A DNA stretch of 64,000 nucleotides from Synechococcus sp. WH 7805 (GCF_000153285.1 NZ_CH724168.1:479823-543822), one strand, 5' to 3'; counted from the first letter of the stretch, positions 41,717-53,140 are shown. The notes: generated from the letters alone by a model not told the origin. A program made the numbers and translations.

Positions 41717-44700
41717 ATGACCATCAATCTCACCGATCGACAAGCAGCAATAGCAACCGACGCGTTTGGCATCACATACGTTGTTTGGGTCGACAATGGC
41801 TTTTTATGGCAGGCAATCTATGATGACAATGCTGAAGAATGGAAAGATGCAAGAACAATCACAAGTATTGGCCAACAATCTGTCCTCGGCCTGAATTTAG
41901 TCACAGACCCGTCATTAATTAATTTAGACAATGGAGCGACGACAGCGCCTGGCTTAGCCGTTGTATGGCAGCAAGGAGAGCTGAACAACAGCGAATTCTT
42001 CTATATTACAGCAGATTACGATGCAAATGGACAGACAAAGTGGCAGGACAAGGGTGAACAACTGACGAATGATCAGGTTGGTGATTTAGAACCACAATCC
42101 ATTGTATACCCAGACGGCAACTCAGCAAATGTTCGAGTCGGTGTTATAGGAACCAAGGTTGATATTGAACGAGCAGCCGACCTTGGCATCAAAGAAGACA
42201 CTGATCTTTACTCAATAAACCTACCTGAACTAAACAAAATAACCCCGGATATTCCATCTAATTTACCAACATTACCGAATAATTTTCCTGCAATCATAGA
42301 GCCAGCCAACAAAAGAAGGAACCCAGCAAACTACATACCACAAACCATTAACAATGGACTAATCAATACAGGGCTTCTAAACAGTGATAATTCCTCTAAC
42401 ACAAGCTCATCGAACAGCGGCTTTCAGGGTTTTGGAGCGAGCATTGATGCGGCAATAGACTTTAGCATCAGTGATATCTTTAAAGCATGGAATACTGATG
42501 CAAGCGTAAGACCAGAAATACTAAAAAAGCTTGTAAAAAGTTTACTCGACAAAATTGACTATAGCGGTGCGCTGAAAGGAGGAAAAGACTTTAATGGTGA
42601 TTCGTTTCTTGAACAAGACGGGACACTAACATACTCATTATTTGAAGGTGAATCTAAAGGACCTGTCTTCAGAAAAGATGAAGTAAAAGATCCATCCTCA
42701 ATAAATAATGTGGTCTCAATTTCAGGCAAATTAGATTCAACATATACATTCAACAATGGACAAACAGGATCAAGTTCACTTTCTGAAATAGACCAAGACT
42801 TTACAGTATCTCTTGATCTTAAAATACCATTATTAGCACCTTACGAAGATGGCGTTCCAGGGATAACTGTGAATGCTGATTTTAGTGCTGGGAGTGAACT
42901 GTCAGTAACATTGATACCTAAAAAAAATTCGTCATATGCTCCGCAATCATTTGCCATAGAGCTGGGATCCTTGGGTCTTGAACTTGGCCAAGAAGCTGGA
43001 ATCGCGGCAAGTATTGCTTATGCAACCGGGCAAACTGAATCGGGAGATTCATTAAAAAATGCAATCGCTGCTGCAATTGCAGAATCATCAATTATAAGTT
43101 TAGCGGATTCAATTACCCAAGATACTCTACAAGGATTTGAGGAGACATTAACGATTGGATTTCCAGTACTTTCGGGGACCATCAAAGGAAAAATTGGCAT
43201 AAAAAATTTCTTAGACTTGACTTTCAATGGTGGGTTGGATTTTTCTGTAAATTTCGGAAGTGAACCAGATTTTGTAACTGCTGGTATTCCATTAGGAGCA
43301 GGAGTTAAATTCGGGCCAATCTCATTAGGTTTTTCATTCGATCCAAGCTGGCAGTGGAATATCACAAGCGGCGGTTCGAGCGTGAATGGCACAGGTCAAA
43401 CAACATCACTGGGTGGAGTTAATCAACAAAATTCTTTAAATCTATCGCAAGCATCAGTGGATGGCTCGTTGCTCACCTTGGATTTAGGGTCAGAGTTGAA
43501 TGAGCTCCCTCAAGCAGATGATTTCACGGTCACAATCACACGTGCTGATGGAACAAGCAAAAAGATCAATCCCTTTGGAGTGATTCCGACGGAGTCAGGA
43601 AGTGGAGTGATACTCCAACTCAAAGAATCAATTGCACCATCAATTAATTTTGATTTCAGAGAGAATGATAAAAATCCATCTCCTACACAGAATCAAATCA
43701 CAGTCAGCTTCACGAACAACGGCAATATTAAATCAAGCAGTGGAGCAACATTGGGGAATATAGTCGACTTGCCAGTAAGTAACAATACTCCACAAGAACT
43801 GAGCAGTATCTATAGCCCTATAAGCGGTAACAACGAGAACTATTCAACAGAAATCAACCCAGCACTTCTAGGAGACAATGTAGCAGCAGATCTCTCAGAA
43901 GACAGTAGCCCAGCGCTAAGCCTCACAGATAATAACGAGGTCTTAGTTGCATGGGTGACTGAGTCAGCAAACATTGCCCCCATTGCTGGAATTGGAATTC
44001 TCAATGCAGCAGGAACTATCTCTCAGATTCAGCTGAATTTCATCAATCAAATCACAAACACACCAAGTCTCGATCAGTTCAGCATTGCAGATACGCAAGG
44101 AAATCAATATGAAATCAACGGAATACGTGTAAATGGAAATACAGTTCAATTAAATCTAACAAACAACGTAGCTTCAGGCACTCAGCTAATAGCTAATTAC
44201 CAACTAAGCTCTGACAACGCAAACAATTTAGTCATAAGGGATCAACAATTAAACACAAACATATACGTTGAGGAATTCGAAAACTTATTAATTAACAATC
44301 CAACTGTTAGCATTAGCACTGGGAGTTTAGACGCAGCGGAGCTGATCGGCACTGGTAATTTCATTCAAAGGGGTAGTAATTTAATTACATTGGCATTTAA
44401 TCAACCATTATTTGCCAGCTCAACCAACTTTGAATTTGTCATAAGAAGCCAGGGAATAGAATATATAACCGAATCAGTAAGAATATTAGGAAATACAGTT
44501 CAATTGGTCATTACTCCCCCTGATGGAGAAAATTTAATCGGACAAGGCGATATCGCAACGGTCAGTTATACAGGAACTAGTTTATCAGGCAGTGTAATAG
44601 GAAGTTCGCCACAACCAATCAAGTCATTCCAGAATCAGCGGATCGATACAGCCACAGAAATTCCAACAACAGTGATCCAAACTTGGATTGGAACACCACC

Positions 44701-47700
44701 GAAAGGAGAGAACGCGAACACGTCAGCCAGCTTAGAAACGATTCCTGGCTCATCAGGATTCAATTTCACACCTGCCGCAGCACTGGATCAAAATGGGAAC
44801 AATGTACTTGTTTGGGTCAATACAAAAACAAGCAATCTGAAAAACAAACAGATCCCGGGTGAATTTTACAGTGAAACAGAATCACAAGAGATTCTTAATA
44901 CAATCGATCAATCCAACATTTTTTATTCGATTTATGATCCCACACAGCGATCTTGGAGTCTTGCAGAGGCTTTAAGCACACAACCGGGTGCAGACGGGCG
45001 AGTGGCGATAGGTCCCGGACCAGAGAACAACTTAATCGCTGCATGGATCAATTATGAAAGTGATAAACCAACGATTTACTGGTCTGAACTGACATTCAGC
45101 AACGGAACGCCAAATTGGAGTAAGCCAGAGATAGTGATTTCAAGTGCACAACCGGATGAAACAAGCCAACTCACAATTGAATTACTGAATGGTCAACCTG
45201 CCATCTTCTGGACAGAAACACAACCAACATCATACGCCGAATTAACCTTAGGAGAGAATCCAGTTCTATATTATCGCCTCAGCGAATCAAGTGGACCAAT
45301 TCTGAACAACATCGGATCCTGGGGTGATGCAGGAAACGGAATGTATAGTGCGGGAGTCCAACTAAACCAAATCGGAGCATTAGAGGATCCAACCACCAAA
45401 AGCGGTGATCCTAATCGAGCGGCTAAGTTTGAAGCAGGAACATCGGCGAGTATTAATAATGCGATTCAGATCTACCGAGATTCCTTTACGATTGATTTCT
45501 GGTTCAAATTTGATGAAACACCGAATGCGGCAAACCCTATCAGCTTGGTCAATCTCAGCGATGTAGCACAGATCAGTTTTACGGGGAATGAGTTAGAGTT
45601 GTCCTTAGGTAATGCAAACAGCAATACAAGTATCAATTCAAGCACAAGCACAAATAACCCGTCATTTATAAAAGATCAGTGGTACTACGTAACGGCTGTT
45701 TATGATGCAACAGCACAGACGGCTGGTCTCTTTATTAATGGTGAAAATGTTGGAATCCTTGAAAATCTAGATCTCTTCCAGCCTGATTCAAGACCAGTCA
45801 GCACGATTCAACTCGCCGACGAAAACAATCAAACTGGTGTTTACCTCGACGAAGTTGCGTATTACGCTAGCGCGCTGAGTTTTAGCGATGTTTTAACGAG
45901 TGATCTTCAAAGCCCCAGCCTAACCGGCGCTGAATTACTTGAAATCATTAGCAATTCCAACGCAATTGGCAATAAATACAACAGTCAGTTCGTTGATCCA
46001 CTGCCGCCCGAGCCGAACACATTCTATGTTGTATACGATACCAATAAACAGTCATGGGAAACAACAGAGAATCAAATTGTTCCTTTGTATCGGCCACAAG
46101 CCACCGCGCTGAATGATGAACGGAAACCAAGATGGGATGTTGTTTCATCGACAGCTGCCAACACAAATAATACGTATGTCAACCCCAATGGCCTAAGAGA
46201 TACACTCTTCCGTGTCATATTGGAAGGTCAACAAGGCAAAACAATCACTGGAATAGAACTGAATGTTGACAATACGAACTATGCAACAGGGAGCCAAACA
46301 ACAAGTACTAGCAACCAGCTAGGACTTATTATTGGCAATCAACTCATCAATACACTCAATCCAGATAGCAATGAAGAAGATCTAACCTATACGATTTTGG
46401 GTTCAGAGTTAAATATAGCACTTTTAGTTGACAACGGAACAGATGAATTAATTAAAGATTCCAAGGCAGGAGTAACTATATTGTTTGATGATGGATCATC
46501 TCAAACGATCAATGCTCTCCAAGGAATTGGTGGGGATGAAACTAGTTTAGCCTCAAATTTTCAAAATCCGACCATTGAAGGAGTAGCAACAGTTACTGAA
46601 GCTAATGATTCGCAGCTATCATTAATTGACAGTGGTTTTATTATTAATACACAGAATGTCGGCATTGGCTATCGACTTGCAACCGGCGATTTCAATGGTG
46701 ACGGTTTAAGTGATGTAGCCGTAGGCAATCGTGGCTTCATACAAAGTGAAACCAATACGACAAGCGGTGGAACCGGTGGCACTGTACAAATCTTGCTGAA
46801 CGGTGGTGATGTTCTCATGAATCAAGAGACAACAGCACTCGGCTCTTCTGCAGATGCACAGGGAGATCCAGAGGGAAATCCCGGAGGTTTTCTGATCACT
46901 GGCATAACAGACAAGGGTGAGTTTAATGGTGATTTTTCACTGAGCCTGGCCAGTGGTGACATCAATAATGATGGAGCCGATGATTTAATCATTGGAGCGC
47001 CCAATGAACCCAATGGAGGTGCTGTTTATGTTGTTTATGGAAGCAGCGAGGGAGGCAAAACAGTTGATGTAACAAACCTAACCGAGGAGACAGAGGATGT
47101 TGACGGCTATAAGATTTCCAACCCAAATGGGCCAGAGGGATTGTTTGGTTATGCAATTGCGGTGGGAAACTTTGATGGTCAACAAGGTGCCGACATAGCG
47201 ATTAGTGATCCCAATTACATCAACGCTAAGAAAGGTAAAAACGCCGGGGCGGTCTATATTTACCCCAGCAATTCATCGTTACCACTAAAAAATAACCCCA
47301 TTCATGAAGGAGAAGCGGATGACTTAGCTGGCTTGTCCTTAACAACATCGAAAGCAGGTGATGGTAGCTCATCATTTTCAGGCAGTACCACAAATGATGA
47401 CTTAATTATTGGCGCACCAGGCGTTAAAGGATCAGTAGACAATCAATGGAATGGTATAGATGCTCTGTCGAATACAAACAGCAATAACGATTTTATCACA
47501 CAAAATTATCCAGATCAAAGTAATGTTGCTTTGGGAGAAGTATATGTCTTTACGTATGATGCAAACGAAAACAAGCCAACACTCAACGGTGTGCTTAAAG
47601 GGCTACAAATTGATGCGATCCAAAACAATACAGCAAGTGATCTTCTCACAGGATCTGCTTTAGTAAGTGGAGACTGGGATGGTGATGGTCAAAATGATCT

Positions 47701-50700
47701 CGGGATTGCTGCACCAAAAGGAAGTGATAATGCAGGGATTATATATCTATCGCAAGGTGGACAAAAACCAAATGAAGACTCAACACCAACTACATATAGG
47801 GTATCAAAGCGATTAGTCGGAGGACTTGCCTATGGGCAAGCAGGACAGGACCTTGCGAATGCTGGAGATTTGAACGGTGATACATATAATGACTTGCTGG
47901 TCACCAGCAACAGCGGAGCCAGTGGAACAGGTCAAGGTTATGTTGTTTTCGGAGAGGCAAATCTTTTTGATGATCCAGAACTATCTCTAAGTGCTACATC
48001 AGCAGATAATAAGAAAGTACTGCTGCTGAATGGTAGTCAACCCAGCCAAGTAACAGGTACTGCAGCCTCAGGAATTGGCGATATCAATAAAGACGGAATT
48101 GATGACTTATTGATAACAGCCCCAAATCAGACTCAGCTGTATGCTGTTTTTGGTCAACCCTTTTTAAGAGACGATGGCAGTATTAAATTAGCAGATATTA
48201 GTGCAGACAATGGATTCGTCACTGACGGTTTGCTATTTCAGAACTCAAATAATGAGCCTCTGATAGGAACTGGCCTGGAGGTGAGTATCTTAGGAGACGT
48301 GAATGGAGATGGATTTGCAGATGTGTTATCGGCAGGAAGTCCGAGAGGCTCTATTATCACCTTTGGCAAGACAACGCAAGCTATAATTGATGATGCAACA
48401 GGATCCGACCAACTGATTGTCAGTGTAGAAAATGGTCTCTTAAAATCATCATTCGCTATTGGCGACTTCAATGGCGATGGCCTAGCAGATTCAGCATTCA
48501 TAGATTCAACCAATACATTCTATGTATTGAATGGAGAGAATGACCTCTCAGTGAATGGCACAGTATCATTATCAACCGCCAACGATAGTATTCCAAATCT
48601 AGCCGCAGTGAATGCAGCATCTGCTGTGGGTGATCTCAATAGTGATGGTTTCGATGATCTTCTGATCACCAAAAGTGGAACAAAACAATTAATTTTGGGA
48701 AATACTAAAAATCAACTCGAGGCAAGCTCTGTTGATTTTGATTCGAATGGAAATTTAGTATTTGGGGGAATTGGTGATATCAATGGTGATGGCTTTGCAG
48801 ATCTTGGCGGCGGCAACTTCCTGGTTGATCGACCAGAAGGAAAAATCAAAGGCAATGGATCAACTGATTATTATCTAGGAAATAATCCATTAGGAGGGGA
48901 ATCAAATACATTCAAACCAAATGATTCAATCAACCCACCCTCAGCGCCTCTAAGTGGTGAACTTAGCGAAAGCAACCCATGGCAAACAATTCTTGGTGAA
49001 GATAATCCAACAATCGAAGATCAGAGGATTGGTGATGGGAGCACAGTTTCCTTTGCAGAATACAAGGGTTTTCTCTACGTAGCTTTCCGCAATGATGGAC
49101 CAACTCCAGAAAACAATAACCCTTTAATTATAGGAAGAAGTCGTGATGGCGTTAATTGGAACTTTCAAGAACTAGGTTCTACAGTTAGGATTGCCACAAC
49201 GCCAAGTCTTGCAGTTTTTAACGAGACTCTTTATCTTGCCTATTTGAGTGTTGATGAGGAGGTTATTCTTGCTGTTGGTGAAGATGCAGTCGATGAACCT
49301 CTCGGTGTAAGTTTTCCCACAGACAAAACAGTTACATTATTATCAGAAGATATAAAAGGTGCCCCGACTCTCCTGGCTACAGATGACAATCTCTTCACCT
49401 TTTACATATCAACTACGAAGAATCAGATCGAATATATCTATTCAGACACACCAAACAATGCATCGAGCTGGTCGGATCCGTCTTTTGTAGAAGGCCCCAA
49501 TATTTCTACCCAATCGGCTGGGATAAATGGCAAACAAACAGGCGTTTCAGCAACAATCAACAGTGATGGCAATATCTTGCTCGCATACTTTGCAAACAAA
49601 GGCCCAGCAAAAAATAAATTCAATACCATTATTGGTGCGAATCCAGAAGAACCCGCCTCTATCAACTGGCAAAATTTTCAACAAATTGCTGGTCAATCAA
49701 CTCAAGCTCCTCCCTCTGTTATCAGTATTGATAACACAGCTTATCTTTTCTTCAATGGTCCCGGTGATATAAACAAAAAAAATACTATTAACTATGTTAC
49801 GTCCACGGATGGTGGCGTGACGTGGACACCCAATGATAGTCAAGTTCCCAATCAAATCACCGAGGAAACGACGACGCCAGTATTCTTTAATGAGAATCTG
49901 TATCTTGGCTTTAATGCTGCTGGCGTAAATAATTATATTAACATTAGCAATAGCAATCCACTGTTTGATGCCAATGATACTCAGGAATTTGGCCGGCAGT
50001 TTAATCGTATTGGTGATTTCAATGGTGATGGAATCGAGGATTTGGCGATACTTGCGACTGGTTTTATCAGTAATCTTGGAGTTAATTTCCCAGGAACAAA
50101 CAGCAATTCATCCTCATCCATCAATGAAAACAATCGAGGTGCTCTTCTGATTTATTATGGTGGAATCACTCCAACAACCACATCAACTCCCGATGTCGTT
50201 CTTGCGGCACCTGTGATTGGAACGTGGGTTGATCAGGAAGGAGAAAACCCCAACTACACATCACTCACAGCCGGTACAAATTCCGATACAAGTAATCCTG
50301 ATAATGCCGCATCAGTACGTGAAGGTTCAATCAGACTCAGCAGGTTCGACGGTATTGGAGATATCAATGGAGACGGATTTGATGATGTCATTATTTCATC
50401 ATTTGAAACCAACATAAACGCTACAACTGACACAGATCCCAACAGTGATAACAACAGTGCTCCCAACAGAGATGGACTTTCCTATGTCGTCTTTGGTGGG
50501 GATAATTGGCAAAACCCTGCAAGCACACCCTTTGATCTGGGAAGTCTGAACAACAACCAAACCAAAACCTCCGGTCAACCTGGCTCGACCAACGATCAAG
50601 GATTTATCGTGCTGGGTCTGACAACAGGATCCCAAGCAGGAATATCCCTCAGTGGTGGTGGTGATGTGAATGGTGATGGTCTCGACGACTTCATGATTGG

Positions 50701-53092
50701 CGCACCAGGTCTTGCCAAAGACACCACCGATAGCCTCAGCTACACCCTGTTTGGAAGTGATTTTACAGCTCAGATCAATCAGACCGGAACCATTGGCAAC
50801 GATGTCATGGTTGGATCCCCCACAGGAGAAAGCTTCATCGCCAATATTGGCAATGACGAGATCTACAGTGGTGGTGGGCTTGATGTGGTTTATGCAGGAC
50901 CAGGCAATGATTACATCACAATTAATGATCCAAACTTTAGACGGATTGATGGTGGTACTGGAGAAGATATCTTGACCCTCGAGGGGTATAACGGTCAGGA
51001 ATGGGATTTCACAACACTTGCTCCCGGCAACCGGCTGAAAAACATAGAAGCGATTATTTCACAAGGCTATGGAGAAAACACATTAAAGCTCAATTCGTTG
51101 GCAGTAACTAACTTATCAAGCACTAATACGCTCATCTTGGCCATTGATCAGAATGATCGTGTCGAACTTAGTCAAGACTTTAGTTTGGCAGGTACAGTCA
51201 CCCTCATCAACAAAAACTATGCGGAATACACATCGAGCGTCTCTGCTGCGCGTGTCTTGATTGATCAGTTAGATGTCACACCAACATTCACTGTTCCTGA
51301 CACTCTTAACCCAAGACCCATTGCTTCTGACAGCTCACTGCAAACAGCTACGGCCCTCAGTCTTGGAGAGGCTGCACCACAACGTAGTGCTACAACCTCT
51401 ACAGAGGCTGGTTCAGCAGAGCAGGTCACAGATCTGTTGATCACCAATCCAGTGGTGAATGAAAGTGAACAAAGCGTCAGCTTTGTGATCACACGCACAG
51501 GCGATCTGAATCAAACAATCCAAGCCATTTATCGATCAGATGACAGAGACGGCAAGGCCGGATCTCGTTATTTACCCGTTGCCGGTCAATTGACTTTTGC
51601 TCCTGGCGAATCAAGCAAAACCGTCACGGTGCCCATCCCCAATGATCAGATCTTCACAGGAACACGCCAATTCAGTCTCGTGGTTGGGCTGGTCAGCAAT
51701 GATCCAGAGGCAATGACTGGGCAACCTGCACCAGCCTTCACGGCTGATGCCAATGGAGAAGTGATTCGAGGGTGGAATTACGTCAGAGGTGATTTCTCCG
51801 GCAACGTCATGGGATCCTTCGTTGAATTTTCGACCACCACCACCAAAGACAGCGCTCGAATTGATCTCTCAATCAAGGGTGTCAGTGATTACAACGACTA
51901 TCTAAGCTTTGATCCCTCCACGCAAAGTTATCAGTCATTAATTGGCCAAGACAATGGTGGTGCCCGATTTATTGTTTCAGATTCCACGGAATCCAGCACT
52001 CCAGAAGGAGTGCAACTGCTGCTGGAGGATGGTGAGCAGGGCGATGCAGATGGAGTCGTGAATGGTTTAACTAAAAATCAAGGCTTTGTGGGTCGAACGA
52101 TTCCAGGATTAATCAAAAACAATAATGATCTTTTCCTGGTTCCAACAGCTTCAGATGGGAAGATTCAACTGCGGCTTATCGATTCACCTGATCAAGACTA
52201 CGAATTAGGCTGGATCGAAGTCGATGATGTTCGAGGTCGAATTGATGGCTTGCTGTCAACAGATCCCGGTTATGAAGCTGCAGCTTTAGCAAGAAAAGAA
52301 ATTATCTTCAAAAATCAAGAGAATGCATCATCTGATGCTCTCTCAGCTTCAATTGCAAACACTAGTCTTCAATCGCCAGGTTCCTTAGTGCAGACTGAGC
52401 GCCAATTTTTTGGTGAATTATCATCAACACAGTTGAATGCCGATCGTCACTATATGCTGTACAGCAAAATCGGAACCACTACTAAATTCTCAATCAATGA
52501 AAGCCCGACGATTGAATCCGACAGCAGGGGCTATCACAATTTAACGTTCCAAGGCATCACAGCGGAGATTGGCACCAATGCTGTTGTCGCACCGGGACTC
52601 CTGAATCAGGATGTCTCGGTACAAACCTCCATCAGTCGAGCTGCTGGTTTTGAAAATCTGGTTGCTCTTTATAAAGTGGATGATTTAACGGGAGGGCTTG
52701 ACACCAACAATGACCAAACCATCGATTTACGACCTGAAGACCTCGGCTATGCCAGGGAAGCCTTGATAAGAGCTGCGGATTCATTGACAGGAGTAACATT
52801 AACAACACCCGATAATTTCAGCCGCTCAGAAGACAATATTGTTCTGATGGGCGGGACTATCTACGGTATGGTTCTGATTCCGAATGCCACGATTGAAGAC
52901 GTACTCGATCAAAATCCTCAGAATCGTTTAAACAACGGCCCTAATGCACTGTTTTCATTCTCTGGGGCCAATCCCGATGGTCTCAGCCATGTAGCGCGTT
53001 TGGGATCAGACCTCTTTGGCTTTGAAGATATTATTGGCTCAAAATCGGATCGCGATTTCAACGATATCGTTTTAAATATCGATTATTTATGA
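41717..53092 (+). CDS. Giant SwmB-like surface protein with FG-GAP, LamG, RTX-like, Calx-beta and DUF4114 domains
   Basis: A 3,791-residue modular protein. From the N terminus: a propeller-like region (1-160); an uncharacterised beta-rich part (about 250-560); three repeats like the long-protein repeats of SwmB (about 574-690, 759-852, 863-975); BNR-like strands (1030-1175); a LamG/concanavalin-like domain (1174-1395); ten FG-GAP motifs of the GDFNGDGLSDVAVG type (1650-2370); a BNR/sialidase-like region (2440-2750); three more FG-GAP motifs (2767-2990); RTX-like GNDxxxSGGGxDxxxAGPGND repeats (3022-3088); a Calx-beta domain (about 3239-3325); and a final DUF4114 (about 3632-3791). There is no N-terminal signal peptide, so type I secretion with a C-terminal signal is likely. 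FG-GAP Asp loops, RTX and Calx-beta parts imply calcium binding. SwmB is needed for non-flagellar swimming in one marine Synechococcus; adhesion, defence or motility are all possible here. Codon use is AT-richer than in the flanks. Confidence 0.93.
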   Translation: MTINLTDRQAAIATDAFGITYVVWVDNGFLWQAIYDDNAEEWKDARTITSIGQQSVLGLNLVTDPSLINLDNGATTAPGLAVVWQQGELNNSEFFYITADYDANGQTKWQDKGEQLTNDQVGDLEPQSIVYPDGNSANVRVGVIGTKVDIERAADLGIKEDTDLYSINLPELNKITPDIPSNLPTLPNNFPAIIEPANKRRNPANYIPQTINNGLINTGLLNSDNSSNTSSSNSGFQGFGASIDAAIDFSISDIFKAWNTDASVRPEILKKLVKSLLDKIDYSGALKGGKDFNGDSFLEQDGTLTYSLFEGESKGPVFRKDEVKDPSSINNVVSISGKLDSTYTFNNGQTGSSSLSEIDQDFTVSLDLKIPLLAPYEDGVPGITVNADFSAGSELSVTLIPKKNSSYAPQSFAIELGSLGLELGQEAGIAASIAYATGQTESGDSLKNAIAAAIAESSIISLADSITQDTLQGFEETLTIGFPVLSGTIKGKIGIKNFLDLTFNGGLDFSVNFGSEPDFVTAGIPLGAGVKFGPISLGFSFDPSWQWNITSGGSSVNGTGQTTSLGGVNQQNSLNLSQASVDGSLLTLDLGSELNELPQADDFTVTITRADGTSKKINPFGVIPTESGSGVILQLKESIAPSINFDFRENDKNPSPTQNQITVSFTNNGNIKSSSGATLGNIVDLPVSNNTPQELSSIYSPISGNNENYSTEINPALLGDNVAADLSEDSSPALSLTDNNEVLVAWVTESANIAPIAGIGILNAAGTISQIQLNFINQITNTPSLDQFSIADTQGNQYEINGIRVNGNTVQLNLTNNVASGTQLIANYQLSSDNANNLVIRDQQLNTNIYVEEFENLLINNPTVSISTGSLDAAELIGTGNFIQRGSNLITLAFNQPLFASSTNFEFVIRSQGIEYITESVRILGNTVQLVITPPDGENLIGQGDIATVSYTGTSLSGSVIGSSPQPIKSFQNQRIDTATEIPTTVIQTWIGTPPKGENANTSASLETIPGSSGFNFTPAAALDQNGNNVLVWVNTKTSNLKNKQIPGEFYSETESQEILNTIDQSNIFYSIYDPTQRSWSLAEALSTQPGADGRVAIGPGPENNLIAAWINYESDKPTIYWSELTFSNGTPNWSKPEIVISSAQPDETSQLTIELLNGQPAIFWTETQPTSYAELTLGENPVLYYRLSESSGPILNNIGSWGDAGNGMYSAGVQLNQIGALEDPTTKSGDPNRAAKFEAGTSASINNAIQIYRDSFTIDFWFKFDETPNAANPISLVNLSDVAQISFTGNELELSLGNANSNTSINSSTSTNNPSFIKDQWYYVTAVYDATAQTAGLFINGENVGILENLDLFQPDSRPVSTIQLADENNQTGVYLDEVAYYASALSFSDVLTSDLQSPSLTGAELLEIISNSNAIGNKYNSQFVDPLPPEPNTFYVVYDTNKQSWETTENQIVPLYRPQATALNDERKPRWDVVSSTAANTNNTYVNPNGLRDTLFRVILEGQQGKTITGIELNVDNTNYATGSQTTSTSNQLGLIIGNQLINTLNPDSNEEDLTYTILGSELNIALLVDNGTDELIKDSKAGVTILFDDGSSQTINALQGIGGDETSLASNFQNPTIEGVATVTEANDSQLSLIDSGFIINTQNVGIGYRLATGDFNGDGLSDVAVGNRGFIQSETNTTSGGTGGTVQILLNGGDVLMNQETTALGSSADAQGDPEGNPGGFLITGITDKGEFNGDFSLSLASGDINNDGADDLIIGAPNEPNGGAVYVVYGSSEGGKTVDVTNLTEETEDVDGYKISNPNGPEGLFGYAIAVGNFDGQQGADIAISDPNYINAKKGKNAGAVYIYPSNSSLPLKNNPIHEGEADDLAGLSLTTSKAGDGSSSFSGSTTNDDLIIGAPGVKGSVDNQWNGIDALSNTNSNNDFITQNYPDQSNVALGEVYVFTYDANENKPTLNGVLKGLQIDAIQNNTASDLLTGSALVSGDWDGDGQNDLGIAAPKGSDNAGIIYLSQGGQKPNEDSTPTTYRVSKRLVGGLAYGQAGQDLANAGDLNGDTYNDLLVTSNSGASGTGQGYVVFGEANLFDDPELSLSATSADNKKVLLLNGSQPSQVTGTAASGIGDINKDGIDDLLITAPNQTQLYAVFGQPFLRDDGSIKLADISADNGFVTDGLLFQNSNNEPLIGTGLEVSILGDVNGDGFADVLSAGSPRGSIITFGKTTQAIIDDATGSDQLIVSVENGLLKSSFAIGDFNGDGLADSAFIDSTNTFYVLNGENDLSVNGTVSLSTANDSIPNLAAVNAASAVGDLNSDGFDDLLITKSGTKQLILGNTKNQLEASSVDFDSNGNLVFGGIGDINGDGFADLGGGNFLVDRPEGKIKGNGSTDYYLGNNPLGGESNTFKPNDSINPPSAPLSGELSESNPWQTILGEDNPTIEDQRIGDGSTVSFAEYKGFLYVAFRNDGPTPENNNPLIIGRSRDGVNWNFQELGSTVRIATTPSLAVFNETLYLAYLSVDEEVILAVGEDAVDEPLGVSFPTDKTVTLLSEDIKGAPTLLATDDNLFTFYISTTKNQIEYIYSDTPNNASSWSDPSFVEGPNISTQSAGINGKQTGVSATINSDGNILLAYFANKGPAKNKFNTIIGANPEEPASINWQNFQQIAGQSTQAPPSVISIDNTAYLFFNGPGDINKKNTINYVTSTDGGVTWTPNDSQVPNQITEETTTPVFFNENLYLGFNAAGVNNYINISNSNPLFDANDTQEFGRQFNRIGDFNGDGIEDLAILATGFISNLGVNFPGTNSNSSSSINENNRGALLIYYGGITPTTTSTPDVVLAAPVIGTWVDQEGENPNYTSLTAGTNSDTSNPDNAASVREGSIRLSRFDGIGDINGDGFDDVIISSFETNINATTDTDPNSDNNSAPNRDGLSYVVFGGDNWQNPASTPFDLGSLNNNQTKTSGQPGSTNDQGFIVLGLTTGSQAGISLSGGGDVNGDGLDDFMIGAPGLAKDTTDSLSYTLFGSDFTAQINQTGTIGNDVMVGSPTGESFIANIGNDEIYSGGGLDVVYAGPGNDYITINDPNFRRIDGGTGEDILTLEGYNGQEWDFTTLAPGNRLKNIEAIISQGYGENTLKLNSLAVTNLSSTNTLILAIDQNDRVELSQDFSLAGTVTLINKNYAEYTSSVSAARVLIDQLDVTPTFTVPDTLNPRPIASDSSLQTATALSLGEAAPQRSATTSTEAGSAEQVTDLLITNPVVNESEQSVSFVITRTGDLNQTIQAIYRSDDRDGKAGSRYLPVAGQLTFAPGESSKTVTVPIPNDQIFTGTRQFSLVVGLVSNDPEAMTGQPAPAFTADANGEVIRGWNYVRGDFSGNVMGSFVEFSTTTTKDSARIDLSIKGVSDYNDYLSFDPSTQSYQSLIGQDNGGARFIVSDSTESSTPEGVQLLLEDGEQGDADGVVNGLTKNQGFVGRTIPGLIKNNNDLFLVPTASDGKIQLRLIDSPDQDYELGWIEVDDVRGRIDGLLSTDPGYEAAALARKEIIFKNQENASSDALSASIANTSLQSPGSLVQTERQFFGELSSTQLNADRHYMLYSKIGTTTKFSINESPTIESDSRGYHNLTFQGITAEIGTNAVVAPGLLNQDVSVQTSISRAAGFENLVALYKVDDLTGGLDTNNDQTIDLRPEDLGYAREALIRAADSLTGVTLTTPDNFSRSEDNIVLMGGTIYGMVLIPNATIEDVLDQNPQNRLNNGPNALFSFSGANPDGLSHVARLGSDLFGFEDIIGSKSDRDFNDIVLNIDYL

Positions 53093-53140
53093 ATGATCTT
53101 CAGGTCTAAACCTTAGTCGTTCATTGCGAGTGAACCACCA

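Noticed and set aside
40849..53092. Prophage or integrative element
   Set aside because: No integrase, transposase, tRNA target or flanking direct repeat was seen; only base composition points to foreign origin.
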